This document shows, piece after piece, positions 50,560-58,912 of a stretch of DNA of 64,000 nucleotides. The first letter of the stretch is position 1, and every line of letters begins with the position of its first letter. Origin of the DNA: Occallatibacter riparius. GTDB lineage: Bacteria > Acidobacteriota > Terriglobia > Terriglobales > Acidobacteriaceae. The position numbers and the translations under genes were made by a program. The stretch is taken from assembly GCF_025264625.1 (NCBI RefSeq), contig NZ_CP093313.1:6324001-6388000 (forward strand), read 5' to 3'. The notes below the pieces were generated by a model, which worked only from the letters and a program-made list of their open reading frames with translations, ran no database searches and had not been told where the DNA came from.

Positions 50560-51155
50560 ACATTCCATCGCGCCCAATGAGCGCAAACGTAGCCGGTGCA
50601 TCGGCAGCGGAATGGCTGCGGCCCGCAGGAATTGTGCTGGCCGGGAGCCTGCTGGTGGCTTTGTGCGCGCGCGTGGCTCTGCCTCTGCCGTTCACTCCGG
50701 TGCCGCTGACGCTGCAGCCGTTTGCCGTGCTGGCGCTGGGAATGCTTCTGGCTCCGCGGCTGGCCGCGACCACGCTGGCAGCGTATTTGGTCGAGGGCGC
50801 GGCGGGACTGCCGGTCTTTGCGCCGGGAGTAGCGGGTGCAGCGGGATTCGCGCACCTCTTTGGGCCGACTGGCGGATACCTGCTGTCCTATCCCCTTGCG
50901 GCGTTTGCTGTGGCTGCATTGTGGCGGATGAGCGTGCGCAGCTTCGGGTGGGCACTGATCAGCGCGACGGTGGGCAACGTCATCATTCTGGGCGTGGGCG
51001 CGCTCTGGCTCGGTATTTTCACGCACGCTTCGGCCGGCGCGGTATTCACGCAGGCGGTGATGCCCTTCCTCCCCGGCGATGCTCTTAAAGTGGCAACGGC
51101 TGCAGGCATTGGATTTCAGTGGAATCGCATGAATAAGAGCCGCAGCCAGCAATAA
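50556..51155 (+). CDS. bioY: Biotin transporter BioY (ECF S-component)
   Basis: A 199-residue membrane protein with six helices that binds and imports biotin. Family blocks are LPFTPVPLTLQPFAVLALG, LVEGAAGLPVFAPG, LFGPTGGYLLSYPLAAF and a late FLPGDALKVATAAGI. Solitary BioY proteins can import biotin without ECF ATPases in some species. It overlaps the small membrane protein by ATGA and precedes mqnD by 36 bases, so an operon is likely. I saw no BirA-type operator upstream. Confidence 0.93.
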   Translation: MNIPSRPMSANVAGASAAEWLRPAGIVLAGSLLVALCARVALPLPFTPVPLTLQPFAVLALGMLLAPRLAATTLAAYLVEGAAGLPVFAPGVAGAAGFAHLFGPTGGYLLSYPLAAFAVAALWRMSVRSFGWALISATVGNVIILGVGALWLGIFTHASAGAVFTQAVMPFLPGDALKVATAAGIGFQWNRMNKSRSQQ

Positions 51156-51191
51156 CCCAACTGTTCAGCTTTGAAAGGACCTCAGCATTCT

Positions 51192-52064
51192 GTGAGTAAT
51201 CAGCAATCAGGACCTGCCACCGCGGCCGGCGTCCGCGAAATTTCCATTGCGCACAGCCCCGACTCCGATGACGCATTCATGTTTTATGGGCTGGCCACGA
51301 ATAAGGTTCGCGTCCCCGGCTATCGCTTCACGCACACTCTCACCGATATCGAAACGCTGAATCGGCGCGCGCAGAATGAAGCGTTCTACGACGTCTCGGC
51401 GATCAGCTTCCATGCCTACCCTTACGTGCAGGACAACTACACGCTGATGGGCTGCGGCGGCAGCGTGGGCGAGGGCTACGGGCCCATGGTGGTTTCTGCG
51501 AAGAAACTGACACCTGAAGACCTGGGCAAAATCAAGGTGGCGGTTCCGGGCACGCTAACGACTGCCTATCTTTCGCTGAAGGTATTCAATCCGAATATCG
51601 AAACGGAAGTGGTTCCGTTCGACCAGATCATTCCGGCGATTCTGGCTGGCAAGTATGAGGCGGGACTGATCATCCACGAGGGGCAGCTCACCTACGCTTC
51701 GAGCGGGTTGAGCAAGGTGATCGACCTGGGCGTGTGGTGGCGCGAGACGACGGGCCTGGTGCTGCCCCTGGGCGGCAACGCGATTCGCCGCTCGCTGGGT
51801 GCCGAAGAGCACAAGATCATTTCGAAGGCGCTGCGCGACTCGATTCAGCACGCGCTGGATCATCGCGAGCAGGCGCTGGAGTACGCAATGCAGTTCGCGC
51901 GCGATCTGGATACCTCGCTAGCGAACCGGTTCGTGAGCATGTATGTGAACGAGCGGACGCTTGATTACGGCAAGGATGGCCGCGAGGCGATCCGCAAACT
52001 GCTGGATTTGGGCTACGAGCGCGGGATCATTCCGATTCAGCCGAAGGTGGACTTCGTCGACTGA
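51192..52064 (+). CDS. mqnD: 1,4-dihydroxy-6-naphthoate synthase MqnD
   Basis: A 290-residue enzyme that converts cyclic dehypoxanthinyl futalosine to 1,4-dihydroxy-6-naphthoate in the futalosine route to menaquinone. It has the periplasmic-binding-like fold with SIAHSPDSDDAFMFYGLAT at the front, corresponding to SPCPNDTFMF in other MqnD, and EGYGPMVVSAKKL, VPGTLTTAYLSLKVF and YEAGLIIHEGQLTY. The related MqnA family is the main alternative. The GTG at 51192 is behind AAAGGA; a TTG at 51171 is also possible. A canonical terminator follows the stop. Confidence 0.9.
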   Translation: MSNQQSGPATAAGVREISIAHSPDSDDAFMFYGLATNKVRVPGYRFTHTLTDIETLNRRAQNEAFYDVSAISFHAYPYVQDNYTLMGCGGSVGEGYGPMVVSAKKLTPEDLGKIKVAVPGTLTTAYLSLKVFNPNIETEVVPFDQIIPAILAGKYEAGLIIHEGQLTYASSGLSKVIDLGVWWRETTGLVLPLGGNAIRRSLGAEEHKIISKALRDSIQHALDHREQALEYAMQFARDLDTSLANRFVSMYVNERTLDYGKDGREAIRKLLDLGYERGIIPIQPKVDFVD

Positions 52065-52085
52065 TCGGTTGATTGCTAAATGGAA

Positions 52086-52111
52086 GGCGCGGCTTTGACC
52101 GCGCCTTTTTC
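52086..52111 (+). terminator. Rho-independent terminator after mqnD
   Basis: GGCGCGG (52086-52092) pairs with CCGCGCC (52099-52105) around a 6-base loop and is followed by TTTTT. It sits 22 bases past the mqnD stop and just before the stop of the convergent TPR gene. Confidence 0.93.
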
Positions 52112-52859
52112 ATTGAGGTTCTGAGCTCTGGTTCTGCACGATCATCGCCAGGCAAGCCTTCGCGATCTGCTCGATATCGGCCGGCGAGCTCGGGTCGAGA
52201 GCCAACTCTCCCAACGTTAGGATTGCGCGGTCATGATCTCCCTGCCTGTCGAAAAGCAGCGCCCTATTGATGAGTAACATGCCCTCGGTTTCGGCGTCCG
52301 GATCGGCTGCCAGTCCGCTTTCAAGAGCCGCGAGTCTTTCGCCGTCATCCTCAGCGAGAGCTGCAAGTTCTTTCCACCCAGGCGCGAACTGAGGACACCG
52401 CTTCACCAACTCGCGCACTGAGCGCGCTTTCTCCGTTGGATCCTGAAGCCACTCTAAAGACAGGTACGCCAGGTAAATTCCGGGCGGCAGTTCGCCTCTT
52501 TCTTCCTTCTCCAGTGTGTGAGCAGCGGTAATCGCAGTAAAGAAGCCGCGCGGGGACAACTTCAACGTTTTGCGGTAACAGTCTCTCGCGCGATCGAAAT
52601 CCTTCATTAGCAGAAAGGTGTAGGCACTGTCGTAAACGGGATATGGCCACTCCGGCGCTAGAAGAGACGCCTGCTCGAGAAGTGCGAGAGCCTTGCTGTA
52701 GTCACCCTGCTCGCCTGCCTCGCGAGCAAATTGGTGCAGTTGCCGCGCCTCAGCGGGGACATCCCTGCTCCCAACCAATTCATATTGAAACCTGCCGGTC
52801 GCGCCGCGAAGATCCTCCACGGTGAGTGTCCGACCGTCTTTGCCGCGAAAGATGATCAC
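52110..52859 (-). CDS. Tetratricopeptide-repeat protein
   Basis: A 249-residue protein with several TPR helices: GDYSKALALLEQASLLAPEW, YPVYDSAYTFLLMKDFDRAR with CYRKTLKLSP, and GDHDRAILTLGELALDP. The N-terminal 35 residues form a small beta segment (IIFRGKDGRTLTVEDLRGATGRFQYEL). There is no signal peptide, so a cytoplasmic scaffold role is likely. The GTG at 52859 gives the natural beginning; the longer open frame upstream overlaps the TolB-like gene in another frame and reads as Arg-rich shadow. The gap to the TolB-like stop is 23 bases, so the two may be cotranscribed. Confidence 0.8.
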   Translation of the reverse strand: MIIFRGKDGRTLTVEDLRGATGRFQYELVGSRDVPAEARQLHQFAREAGEQGDYSKALALLEQASLLAPEWPYPVYDSAYTFLLMKDFDRARDCYRKTLKLSPRGFFTAITAAHTLEKEERGELPPGIYLAYLSLEWLQDPTEKARSVRELVKRCPQFAPGWKELAALAEDDGERLAALESGLAADPDAETEGMLLINRALLFDRQGDHDRAILTLGELALDPSSPADIEQIAKACLAMIVQNQSSEPQ

Positions 52860-52882
52860 GGATTCACTCGCTTTCGATCGCC

Positions 52883-53896
52883 TTACTTTGCAGATGGCGA
52901 GAGCTTCTCGTACTCGGTCCAGGCGAACCTCTTGGAGTCCATCGACCAGCCGCCGGTGTTGCCTGCACCCTGCCCGCCGAAGAAGGTCCTCACCGTCGTC
53001 AGGTCGGCGCCTTTCGCAGCCACTCCGTCTTTCAGGCGCAGCAGCTTGATCTGCATCCCGTCTCCGATGTAATTGTGGTCCGGATGATCCTTCGGATAGG
53101 AGATGGTGTAAAGCCACTTGCCATCGGGAGAGATGTGCGGGAACCAGTCCTGCGTATCCGTGCCGGTGGTGACTTTCTCGGCCAGCTTGTCATCAGGTCC
53201 CGCGCCAGCAGCCGGCATGCGCCATGCATTCCACTTGCCTGAGCGATTGGAGCAGAAGTACACCCACTTGCCGTCGGCTGAATACTCGGGGCCGTCATCG
53301 GACCCTTTGGCGGTGGTCAAGCGCATTTCGCCGCTGCCGTCGGCGTTGATGCGGTAGAGGCTGGCGCTGTCCTGAAGGGTGCCGGTGTAGACGAGGTATT
53401 TGGCGTCGGGCGACCAGCCATGCAGCCACCCCATGTGAACCTGGTGGGCTGCGCTCCCGTCGAGATTCATGACGAGAATCGGATTGGGGATGTCCGCCGC
53501 GCCTCGAATCTTCGCCGGCATGGGCAGTTTGATCACGGTGTCTGCGACCTGCTTGCCGTCCCACGAGACCGCATGATCATTGGTGGCGATCATGTCGGGG
53601 CTGGAGTAGATCTTCTCCGGCTTCCCCTTGTCGGCGCCGCTCACCGGGATTCGGTAGAGTGCGTTGCCCATGTCGGAGACGAGGTACTTGCCGTCCGCGG
53701 TCCAGTTGGGCGCGTGCCACTCGCCGTCGATGGTGAACAGAGTGGAGGTGGTCTTCTTCGCTACGTCGTAGACCACGAAATTGGTACGGTATTTTGGCTC
53801 GGGCGCAGATGAGTTCTGCGCGGCTGCAGCGACGTAGAAAACAAGCACCAGCGAGAGGCACGATAGCAGGATGAAACGCAACGATGATGATTTCAC
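52883..53896 (-). CDS. Exported TolB-like WD40/PD40 beta-propeller protein
   Basis: A 337-residue protein with a signal peptide (about 1-26, ending AAA) and PD40-type blades: HAPNWTADGKYLVSDM, HGWSPDAKYLVYTG, GPEYSADGKWVYFCSNRSGKW and FPHISPDGKWLYTISYPKDH. It lacks the C-terminal prolyl oligopeptidase domain that these propellers often carry, and it lacks the TolB N-terminal domain. It could bind a ligand or partner in the periplasm. It lies upstream of the TPR gene in the same direction. Confidence 0.85.
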   Translation of the reverse strand: MKSSSLRFILLSCLSLVLVFYVAAAAQNSSAPEPKYRTNFVVYDVAKKTTSTLFTIDGEWHAPNWTADGKYLVSDMGNALYRIPVSGADKGKPEKIYSSPDMIATNDHAVSWDGKQVADTVIKLPMPAKIRGAADIPNPILVMNLDGSAAHQVHMGWLHGWSPDAKYLVYTGTLQDSASLYRINADGSGEMRLTTAKGSDDGPEYSADGKWVYFCSNRSGKWNAWRMPAAGAGPDDKLAEKVTTGTDTQDWFPHISPDGKWLYTISYPKDHPDHNYIGDGMQIKLLRLKDGVAAKGADLTTVRTFFGGQGAGNTGGWSMDSKRFAWTEYEKLSPSAK

Positions 53897-53985
53897 TTTG
53901 GGCCCTCCGGGACACGAGGCGATCTGCGAGCCGATACGGCCGTTCTTGTAATCGCGCAGAGATGTCCGCCCAATTCTACTGCTCC

Positions 53986-55086
53986 CTAGAAGGCCTCTTT
54001 GTTCACGACGTACGGCATCTTCGTGAAGTCGCCGCCGTAATTGGCTTCGAGCACGTCGCGCAGCGCCTGTACGCAGCGGCCGGCCATGCCGATGTCGGGG
54101 TCGACATCGAGACGCGTCTCTTTCGTTCCGCTGGCGAAGTGATGAAAGATGCGGCAGCGGTCTTCAATGGCCGGATCGCGCAGGGGCGAGTCCGTCGGGA
54201 GCGGCTCTTGTTCGAAGACGTCGAGCGCGGCGCCGGCGATCCAGCGCTCGCGGAGCGCGAGGGCCAGAGCAGTCTCGTCAACTACGGGTCCGCGCGATGT
54301 GTTGATCAGGTAAGCGGTGGGCTTCATCTGCCGCAGGGTGGTTTCGTTGAAGAGGTGATACGTCGGCGTAGGCGATTCGCCTTCGCGCAGCAGCGGCACA
54401 TGCACGCTGACGAAGTCGGCTGCGGCGAGGACCTCAGCAAGTACACCGTAGCGAATCGTTGTCGCGCGCTTCTGGATGCCGTGGCGGTGGCGCAGGTCCA
54501 TGACTTCCTGAATGCCCTCGATGTACTGCGTGTTCTGAAACGCGGGATCGAAGCACAGGATGTTCATGTCGAGGCCGGCACATTTTTTGATCATCGCGAG
54601 GCCGATGCGGCCGGTGCCGATGATGGCGACGGTCTTGCCTGTAACCTCATCGCCCAGCATGGGCAGGTACGGATGCCAGGCGCCCCAGCGGTTCTCACGG
54701 ACCAGACGCTCACTGGGCCACAGCTTGCGGGCCGCGGCACCCATGATGAAGAAGGCGAACTCCGCGGTGGCTTCGGTAAGGACATCGGCGGTGTTGGTGA
54801 ACGGAATGCCGTAGCGATTGGCGTCGGCGCGACTGATATTGTCGAAGCCGACCGCCAGTTGCGCGACGACTTTGAGGGTCCCCTTCCCCGCTTCGAAGAC
54901 TTCAGCGTCGATGGGATCGCGGAGCGTGGTGATGAGGCCATCGATCCCGGTGCGCACCTTTTCGAGGATCAACGTCTTCGGCGGCGGGTCCGACTGCGGG
55001 TAGACTTCAACCTCGTATCCATGGGCGCGCAGGACTTCGAATGCTCCATCGCCGATGTGGCAGGTGGCGTAAACACGTGATGGCAT
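53986..55086 (-). CDS. D-isomer-specific 2-hydroxyacid dehydrogenase
   Basis: A 366-residue NAD(P)-dependent dehydrogenase. The nucleotide-binding motif is IIGTGRIG (157-162 for the core). The catalytic residues fit Arg265 (NTSRGP), Glu294 (FEQEP) and His315/316 (IFHHFASG). The last departs from the usual TPHxG. Members reduce glyoxylate, hydroxypyruvate or other 2-oxo acids. The ATG at 55086 opens the catalytic domain; the frame extending to 55602 overlaps transketolase and is rejected. The upstream GAGGT supports the start. The transketolase gene ends 147 bases upstream in the same direction. Confidence 0.88.
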   Translation of the reverse strand: MPSRVYATCHIGDGAFEVLRAHGYEVEVYPQSDPPPKTLILEKVRTGIDGLITTLRDPIDAEVFEAGKGTLKVVAQLAVGFDNISRADANRYGIPFTNTADVLTEATAEFAFFIMGAAARKLWPSERLVRENRWGAWHPYLPMLGDEVTGKTVAIIGTGRIGLAMIKKCAGLDMNILCFDPAFQNTQYIEGIQEVMDLRHRHGIQKRATTIRYGVLAEVLAAADFVSVHVPLLREGESPTPTYHLFNETTLRQMKPTAYLINTSRGPVVDETALALALRERWIAGAALDVFEQEPLPTDSPLRDPAIEDRCRIFHHFASGTKETRLDVDPDIGMAGRCVQALRDVLEANYGGDFTKMPYVVNKEAF

Positions 55087-55164
55087 GATGCGGGTTGACC
55101 TCGTTGAGGGGAAACTCGATCGTTCGCGACCTATCGAATATACCCTCTCGCACCAATGGCGCAC

Positions 55165-55202
55165 ACGCGAACAAAGACCCGTCCGAATCTGATCCGGACG
55201 GG
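55165..55202 (-). terminator. Terminator-like hairpin after transketolase
   Basis: Read on the minus strand, CCCGTCCG pairs with CGGACGGG (55178-55185 with 55195-55202) around a 9-base loop, followed by TCTTTGTTCG. It lies about 30 bases past the transketolase stop and separates it from the 2-hydroxyacid dehydrogenase. Confidence 0.75.
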
Positions 55203-55232
55203 CCTGACTAATGCCTGCGAGAGGTCTGCAGC

Positions 55233-57281
55233 TTACGCGCGCTCGGCGTGCGATGCCGCTCCGACTGGCTCTCGTTTGTGCGCCATCAGCTCCGCCGCCT
55301 TCACGGCGATGTGTTCGGCGCTGACTTCCAGTTCCTTCACCAGTTCCCAGGGAGCTCCTGAATCCCCAAAGCGGTCCTTGATGCCAATCGCGGCGGTGAT
55401 GATCGGATGGCCGTACATGCGTGGAGTCTCGGTCAACACTAAACTCACCTGTCCAGCCAGCGCGCCGATCTGATGTTCTTCGGCGGTAACGATGGCGCCG
55501 GTTTCCAGAGCCGCTCGGACGATCGCTTCCCTGTCGATAGGCTTCAGGGTGTGCATGTTGAGAATGCGCGTGGCGTAGCCGTACTCCTGGCGCAGAATCC
55601 ACGCAGCCCGCATCGCCTCTGGAACCTCAGGACCGCAGGCGATGATGGTCAGATCCTCGCCTTCATCGCGGCAGTCCTCGTCCAGCCGGGTTTCGAATGC
55701 CTCTGCAAAGTTGGCTGCCTGGTGCCGCAGCCGGATGCGGTTGGCTTTGCCGAAGACAAACGGCGTGGCGTCTGCGGTCACGATCGGGGTAGCTTCGCGC
55801 GCAAAGCGAATGTATTTCGGTCCGACCTGTTCGAGAAGCAGATGCGTTGTGGCCTTACGCGCTTCCACTACGTCGCAGGGAACAACCACCGACATATTCG
55901 GCAGTCCCATCATGGCGAATAGATCTTCGAGAGCCTGGTGGGTGGCTCCGTCCGGCCCTACCGACACTCCCGCGTGCGCCCCGACGATTAACACGTTGAG
56001 ATTCGAGTAGCAGACCGACACGCGGATCTGGTCGAGATTGCGTGCCGCGGAGAAAGTTGCATAGGAGCCGACGACAGGCAGCTTGCCTTCACGCGCCAGG
56101 CCTGCCGCGGCCGACGTAGCAGACTGCTCGGCGATGCCCATGCTGAGCCATCGGGAGGCGCGTTCCGGTTTTCCCGCATAAAAATCGCTGATGGTGATGG
56201 AGCCGGAGATATCGAGGCCCAGGCAGACGACGCGCTCGTCGCCGCCATTCGCAGCCAGCGACTGGCCGAGCCCCTTGCGCGTGGGCTCCATCGCCACCTT
56301 CATCGAATCACTCGCATTCCACCAGTAATTACGGCTGACGTGCGGCATCCGCGCTTCCAGCTTCTGCTCGGCCTCTGCCTGGTATGCCTTCGCCCGTTCC
56401 AGCAGGCGCTCCACGGGAATCTCATCCGCGACGCGCAGGCCGCGGAGGGCCAACGTGAGTTCCTCGCGATTCGGCACCTTGCCGTGCCAGCCGGCCTGGT
56501 TCTCCATGAAGCTCACGCCCTTGCCTTTCACCGTATCGGCCAGGATGACTACCGGTTTGCCCTCGCTCTGGCGAGCGTCCTCAAAGACGGCAACGAGGGC
56601 CTCCATATTGTGGCCGTCGACGCTGATTACGTTCCAGCCAAAGCTCTCGTACTTGTCGGCGAGGGGCTCGACCTCCATGACGTCTTTGACCCATCCATCG
56701 ATCTGCAGGCGGTTGCAGTCGATCACGGCGATGAGGTTGTCGAGGTTGTAGTGACCGGCTTCCATGGCCGCCTCCCACACCTGGCCTTCCTGCTGCTCGC
56801 CGTCGCCCATGAGGCAGAAGATCTTGTGGTTCCGGCCATCCAGGCGCGCAGCCAGAGCCATGCCTACGGAGATGCTGAGGCCCTGCCCTAGCGAACCCGT
56901 GGACACTTCAACGCCGGAAAGCTTGAGGCAGTGGGGATGGCCTTGGAAGGGCGAGCCGAGTTTGCGGAGTGTGACGACATCTTCAAGCGCGCAGAAGCCC
57001 GCGAATGCGAGCCCGAGGTAAAGGCTGGGCGCCTTGTGTCCCGCCGACCAGACGATGCGATCGCGATCCGGCCACGCGGGATTGGAAGGATCATGATGGG
57101 CTGCGTGCAGATAGAGCGCCGCGGTGATGTCCATGATCGAGAGCGTGCCCCCGGCATGTCCCGATCCGGCAGCGCACAGCGCAACCATGTCATAGCCGCG
57201 CATCAGCCTGGCGGCATCGCGCAGTTGTTCAACCGTATATCCGCGAATCACGTTTCCCGTGGACGAATCAATCAGAGGCAT
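55233..57281 (-). CDS. tkt: Transketolase (single chain)
   Basis: A 682-residue thiamine-diphosphate enzyme that moves two-carbon ketol units in the pentose phosphate and Calvin-type networks. The N-terminal half holds AGSGHAGGTLS and the ThDP motif GDGEQQEG (from residue 159) through VIDCNRLQIDG. The pyrimidine-binding domain has the catalytic glutamate in SMGIAEQSATSAAAGLA, and the C-terminal domain starts at about residue 560. The spacing resembles the two-gene (TktN plus TktC) archaeal/actinobacterial type joined in one chain rather than the E. coli form. It is preceded by a promoter region with heptamer repeats. Confidence 0.92.
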   Translation of the reverse strand: MPLIDSSTGNVIRGYTVEQLRDAARLMRGYDMVALCAAGSGHAGGTLSIMDITAALYLHAAHHDPSNPAWPDRDRIVWSAGHKAPSLYLGLAFAGFCALEDVVTLRKLGSPFQGHPHCLKLSGVEVSTGSLGQGLSISVGMALAARLDGRNHKIFCLMGDGEQQEGQVWEAAMEAGHYNLDNLIAVIDCNRLQIDGWVKDVMEVEPLADKYESFGWNVISVDGHNMEALVAVFEDARQSEGKPVVILADTVKGKGVSFMENQAGWHGKVPNREELTLALRGLRVADEIPVERLLERAKAYQAEAEQKLEARMPHVSRNYWWNASDSMKVAMEPTRKGLGQSLAANGGDERVVCLGLDISGSITISDFYAGKPERASRWLSMGIAEQSATSAAAGLAREGKLPVVGSYATFSAARNLDQIRVSVCYSNLNVLIVGAHAGVSVGPDGATHQALEDLFAMMGLPNMSVVVPCDVVEARKATTHLLLEQVGPKYIRFAREATPIVTADATPFVFGKANRIRLRHQAANFAEAFETRLDEDCRDEGEDLTIIACGPEVPEAMRAAWILRQEYGYATRILNMHTLKPIDREAIVRAALETGAIVTAEEHQIGALAGQVSLVLTETPRMYGHPIITAAIGIKDRFGDSGAPWELVKELEVSAEHIAVKAAELMAHKREPVGAASHAERA

Positions 57282-57354
57282 CGACTTCTCCTGCCAAACG
57301 GAGAGAGATTCTAGGCTTCTCTAAAATGCGCGGTATGTGACAGGGAACACCGGA

Positions 57355-57396
57355 GGTCAGTGGTCAGTGGTCGGTGGTCAGTGGTCAGTGATCAGT
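57355..57396. repeat. Tandem heptamer repeat (GGTCAGT)
   Basis: Six contiguous heptamers run from 57355: GGTCAGT, GGTCAGT, GGTCGGT, GGTCAGT, GGTCAGT, GATCAGT, with a partial seventh. They lie in the 215-base gap between the start of transketolase and the end of the aminotransferase, in the transketolase promoter zone. Such arrays are prone to slippage, so copy number may vary between strains. The rest of the gap shows no gene. Confidence 0.85.
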
Positions 57397-57496
57397 GATC
57401 GACCATCCGCGGCGGTTTCAGTTGGCAGCAGTTTGGGCGCGCGGGAGCGGCAGCGGCAGCCACCCCCCGCGAAGAGATTCTTTGATTCGTTGTTAC

Positions 57497-58720
57497 TTAT
57501 ACGTGTGTATTGACCCACTGCTCGATGCGGTCGAGCGCCTTCTGAATGTTCTCAGGCGAGTTGGCCACGCTGAATCGAATGTATCCCTCGCCATAGCTGC
57601 CGAAGGCAGTGCCAGACAGGCATGCTACTCCAGCCTCGTCGAGCAGCGCATTGGCCAGCTTCTGCGATGTCCAGCCGGTGCCCTGGATGTTCGGGAACAC
57701 GTAGAACGCGCCTTTGGGCCGCAGGCAACGGAAGCCCTTGATGCGGTTGAGCCCGTCGACCATCAAGTCGCGCCGTTCGCGGAACGCCTCGCACATGCGC
57801 GTGACAGAAGACTGGTCTCCAGTGAGCGCCTCAACCCCGGCCATCTGCGTAAAGCTGGCGGTGCAGGAGTTCGAATTCGTCATGAGGCGTGCGATGTGCG
57901 CGGCCAGGTCGGGGCGCATGACGCCGAAGCCAAGCCGCCAGCCGGTCATGGCGTACGTCTTGGAGAATCCATCGAGCAATATAGTGCGCTCGCGGAACTC
58001 GGGAATCGATAGCGGCGAGAAGTGCTGCCCCTCGAAGATGAGGCGGCTATAGATCTCGTCAGAAAGCACCATGATGTTGCGGTCGCCAATGACGGAGATG
58101 ATGTCGTGGATATCCTGCTCGTCGAGCACGCCGCCGGTTGGATTCGCTGGCGAGTTGAGAATGATGACTCGGGTGCGCGGCGTGATGAGGCTGGCGAGTT
58201 CATTCACGTCGAGCCGGAACTGGCGCTCTTCGCGCAGCGGGATGGGCACGGCACGCGCGCCGGAGAAGTTGATCATCGACTCATAAATAGGAAAGCCGGG
58301 ATTGGGATAAATCACTTCATCGCCTTCGTTGGCGAGAGCCAGCATGCAATAGAAGATGATGGGCTTGCCGCCGGGGACCACAACTACCTCGTCGGGGCTG
58401 ACCTGGATATTGCGGAAGCGGCCTACATCGTTGGCGATGGCTTCGCGCAGTTTGGGCAGGCCGGCGGACGGGCCGTAGTGTGTGAAGCCGCCGCGAAGTG
58501 CGCCGACTGCTGCATCGATTACGTTGCCGGGAGTGTCGAAGTCGGGCTCACCGATTTCGAGATGCACGACATCGCGGCCCTTAGCCTCAAGCGCGCGCGC
58601 GCGGACGAGGACTTCAAAGGCGGTCTCGGTGCCCAGGCGCTGCATGCGCTCGGCAAGGTGAAGCGGAAAAGGCTGGTGTGCGATTTCGGAGTGTTCGAGT
58701 GAAATTGCGGTTGCGGTCAT
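57497..58720 (-). CDS. PLP-dependent class I/II aminotransferase
   Basis: A 407-residue fold-type I enzyme of the aspartate aminotransferase superfamily. The Schiff-base lysine lies in DGFSKTYAMTGWRLGFG, with NSPANPTGGVLDEQDI for cofactor binding and FSVANSPENIQKAL near the C-terminus. The N-terminal HLEIGEPDFDTP is typical of subgroup I-gamma enzymes, which transaminate aspartate, alanine or aromatic amino acids. The exact substrate is not predictable. The ATG at 58720 has GAGGACTTAT upstream; the frame extends to 58849 without support. Confidence 0.92.
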   Translation of the reverse strand: MTATAISLEHSEIAHQPFPLHLAERMQRLGTETAFEVLVRARALEAKGRDVVHLEIGEPDFDTPGNVIDAAVGALRGGFTHYGPSAGLPKLREAIANDVGRFRNIQVSPDEVVVVPGGKPIIFYCMLALANEGDEVIYPNPGFPIYESMINFSGARAVPIPLREERQFRLDVNELASLITPRTRVIILNSPANPTGGVLDEQDIHDIISVIGDRNIMVLSDEIYSRLIFEGQHFSPLSIPEFRERTILLDGFSKTYAMTGWRLGFGVMRPDLAAHIARLMTNSNSCTASFTQMAGVEALTGDQSSVTRMCEAFRERRDLMVDGLNRIKGFRCLRPKGAFYVFPNIQGTGWTSQKLANALLDEAGVACLSGTAFGSYGEGYIRFSVANSPENIQKALDRIEQWVNTHV

Positions 58721-58912
58721 ATAAGTCCTCAGCCCCTCAAAGAAGAAATCGGCCTGTGGCCGGAGCCGTCCGGCGCAAAGAGGCCGTAGGGCCATTCCCG
58801 TGGCCATTGGAACTCTAGTCCCACTGGTGAGAGGCTGGAATAGACGCAATGCGGTTGTGAGAGGCCCAGGCTTAATGCCGTTAAGCGGAAACGCTGACGC
58901 AGTTAATGGCGT

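Noticed and set aside
52860..53117. Upstream extension of the TPR frame
   Set aside because: It lies inside the TolB-like gene in another frame and is Arg-rich; the GTG at 52859 starts the recognisable domain.
55087..55602. Upstream extension of the 2-hydroxyacid dehydrogenase frame
   Set aside because: It overlaps the transketolase gene, reads as low-complexity Arg/Ser sequence and is preceded by a terminator-like hairpin.
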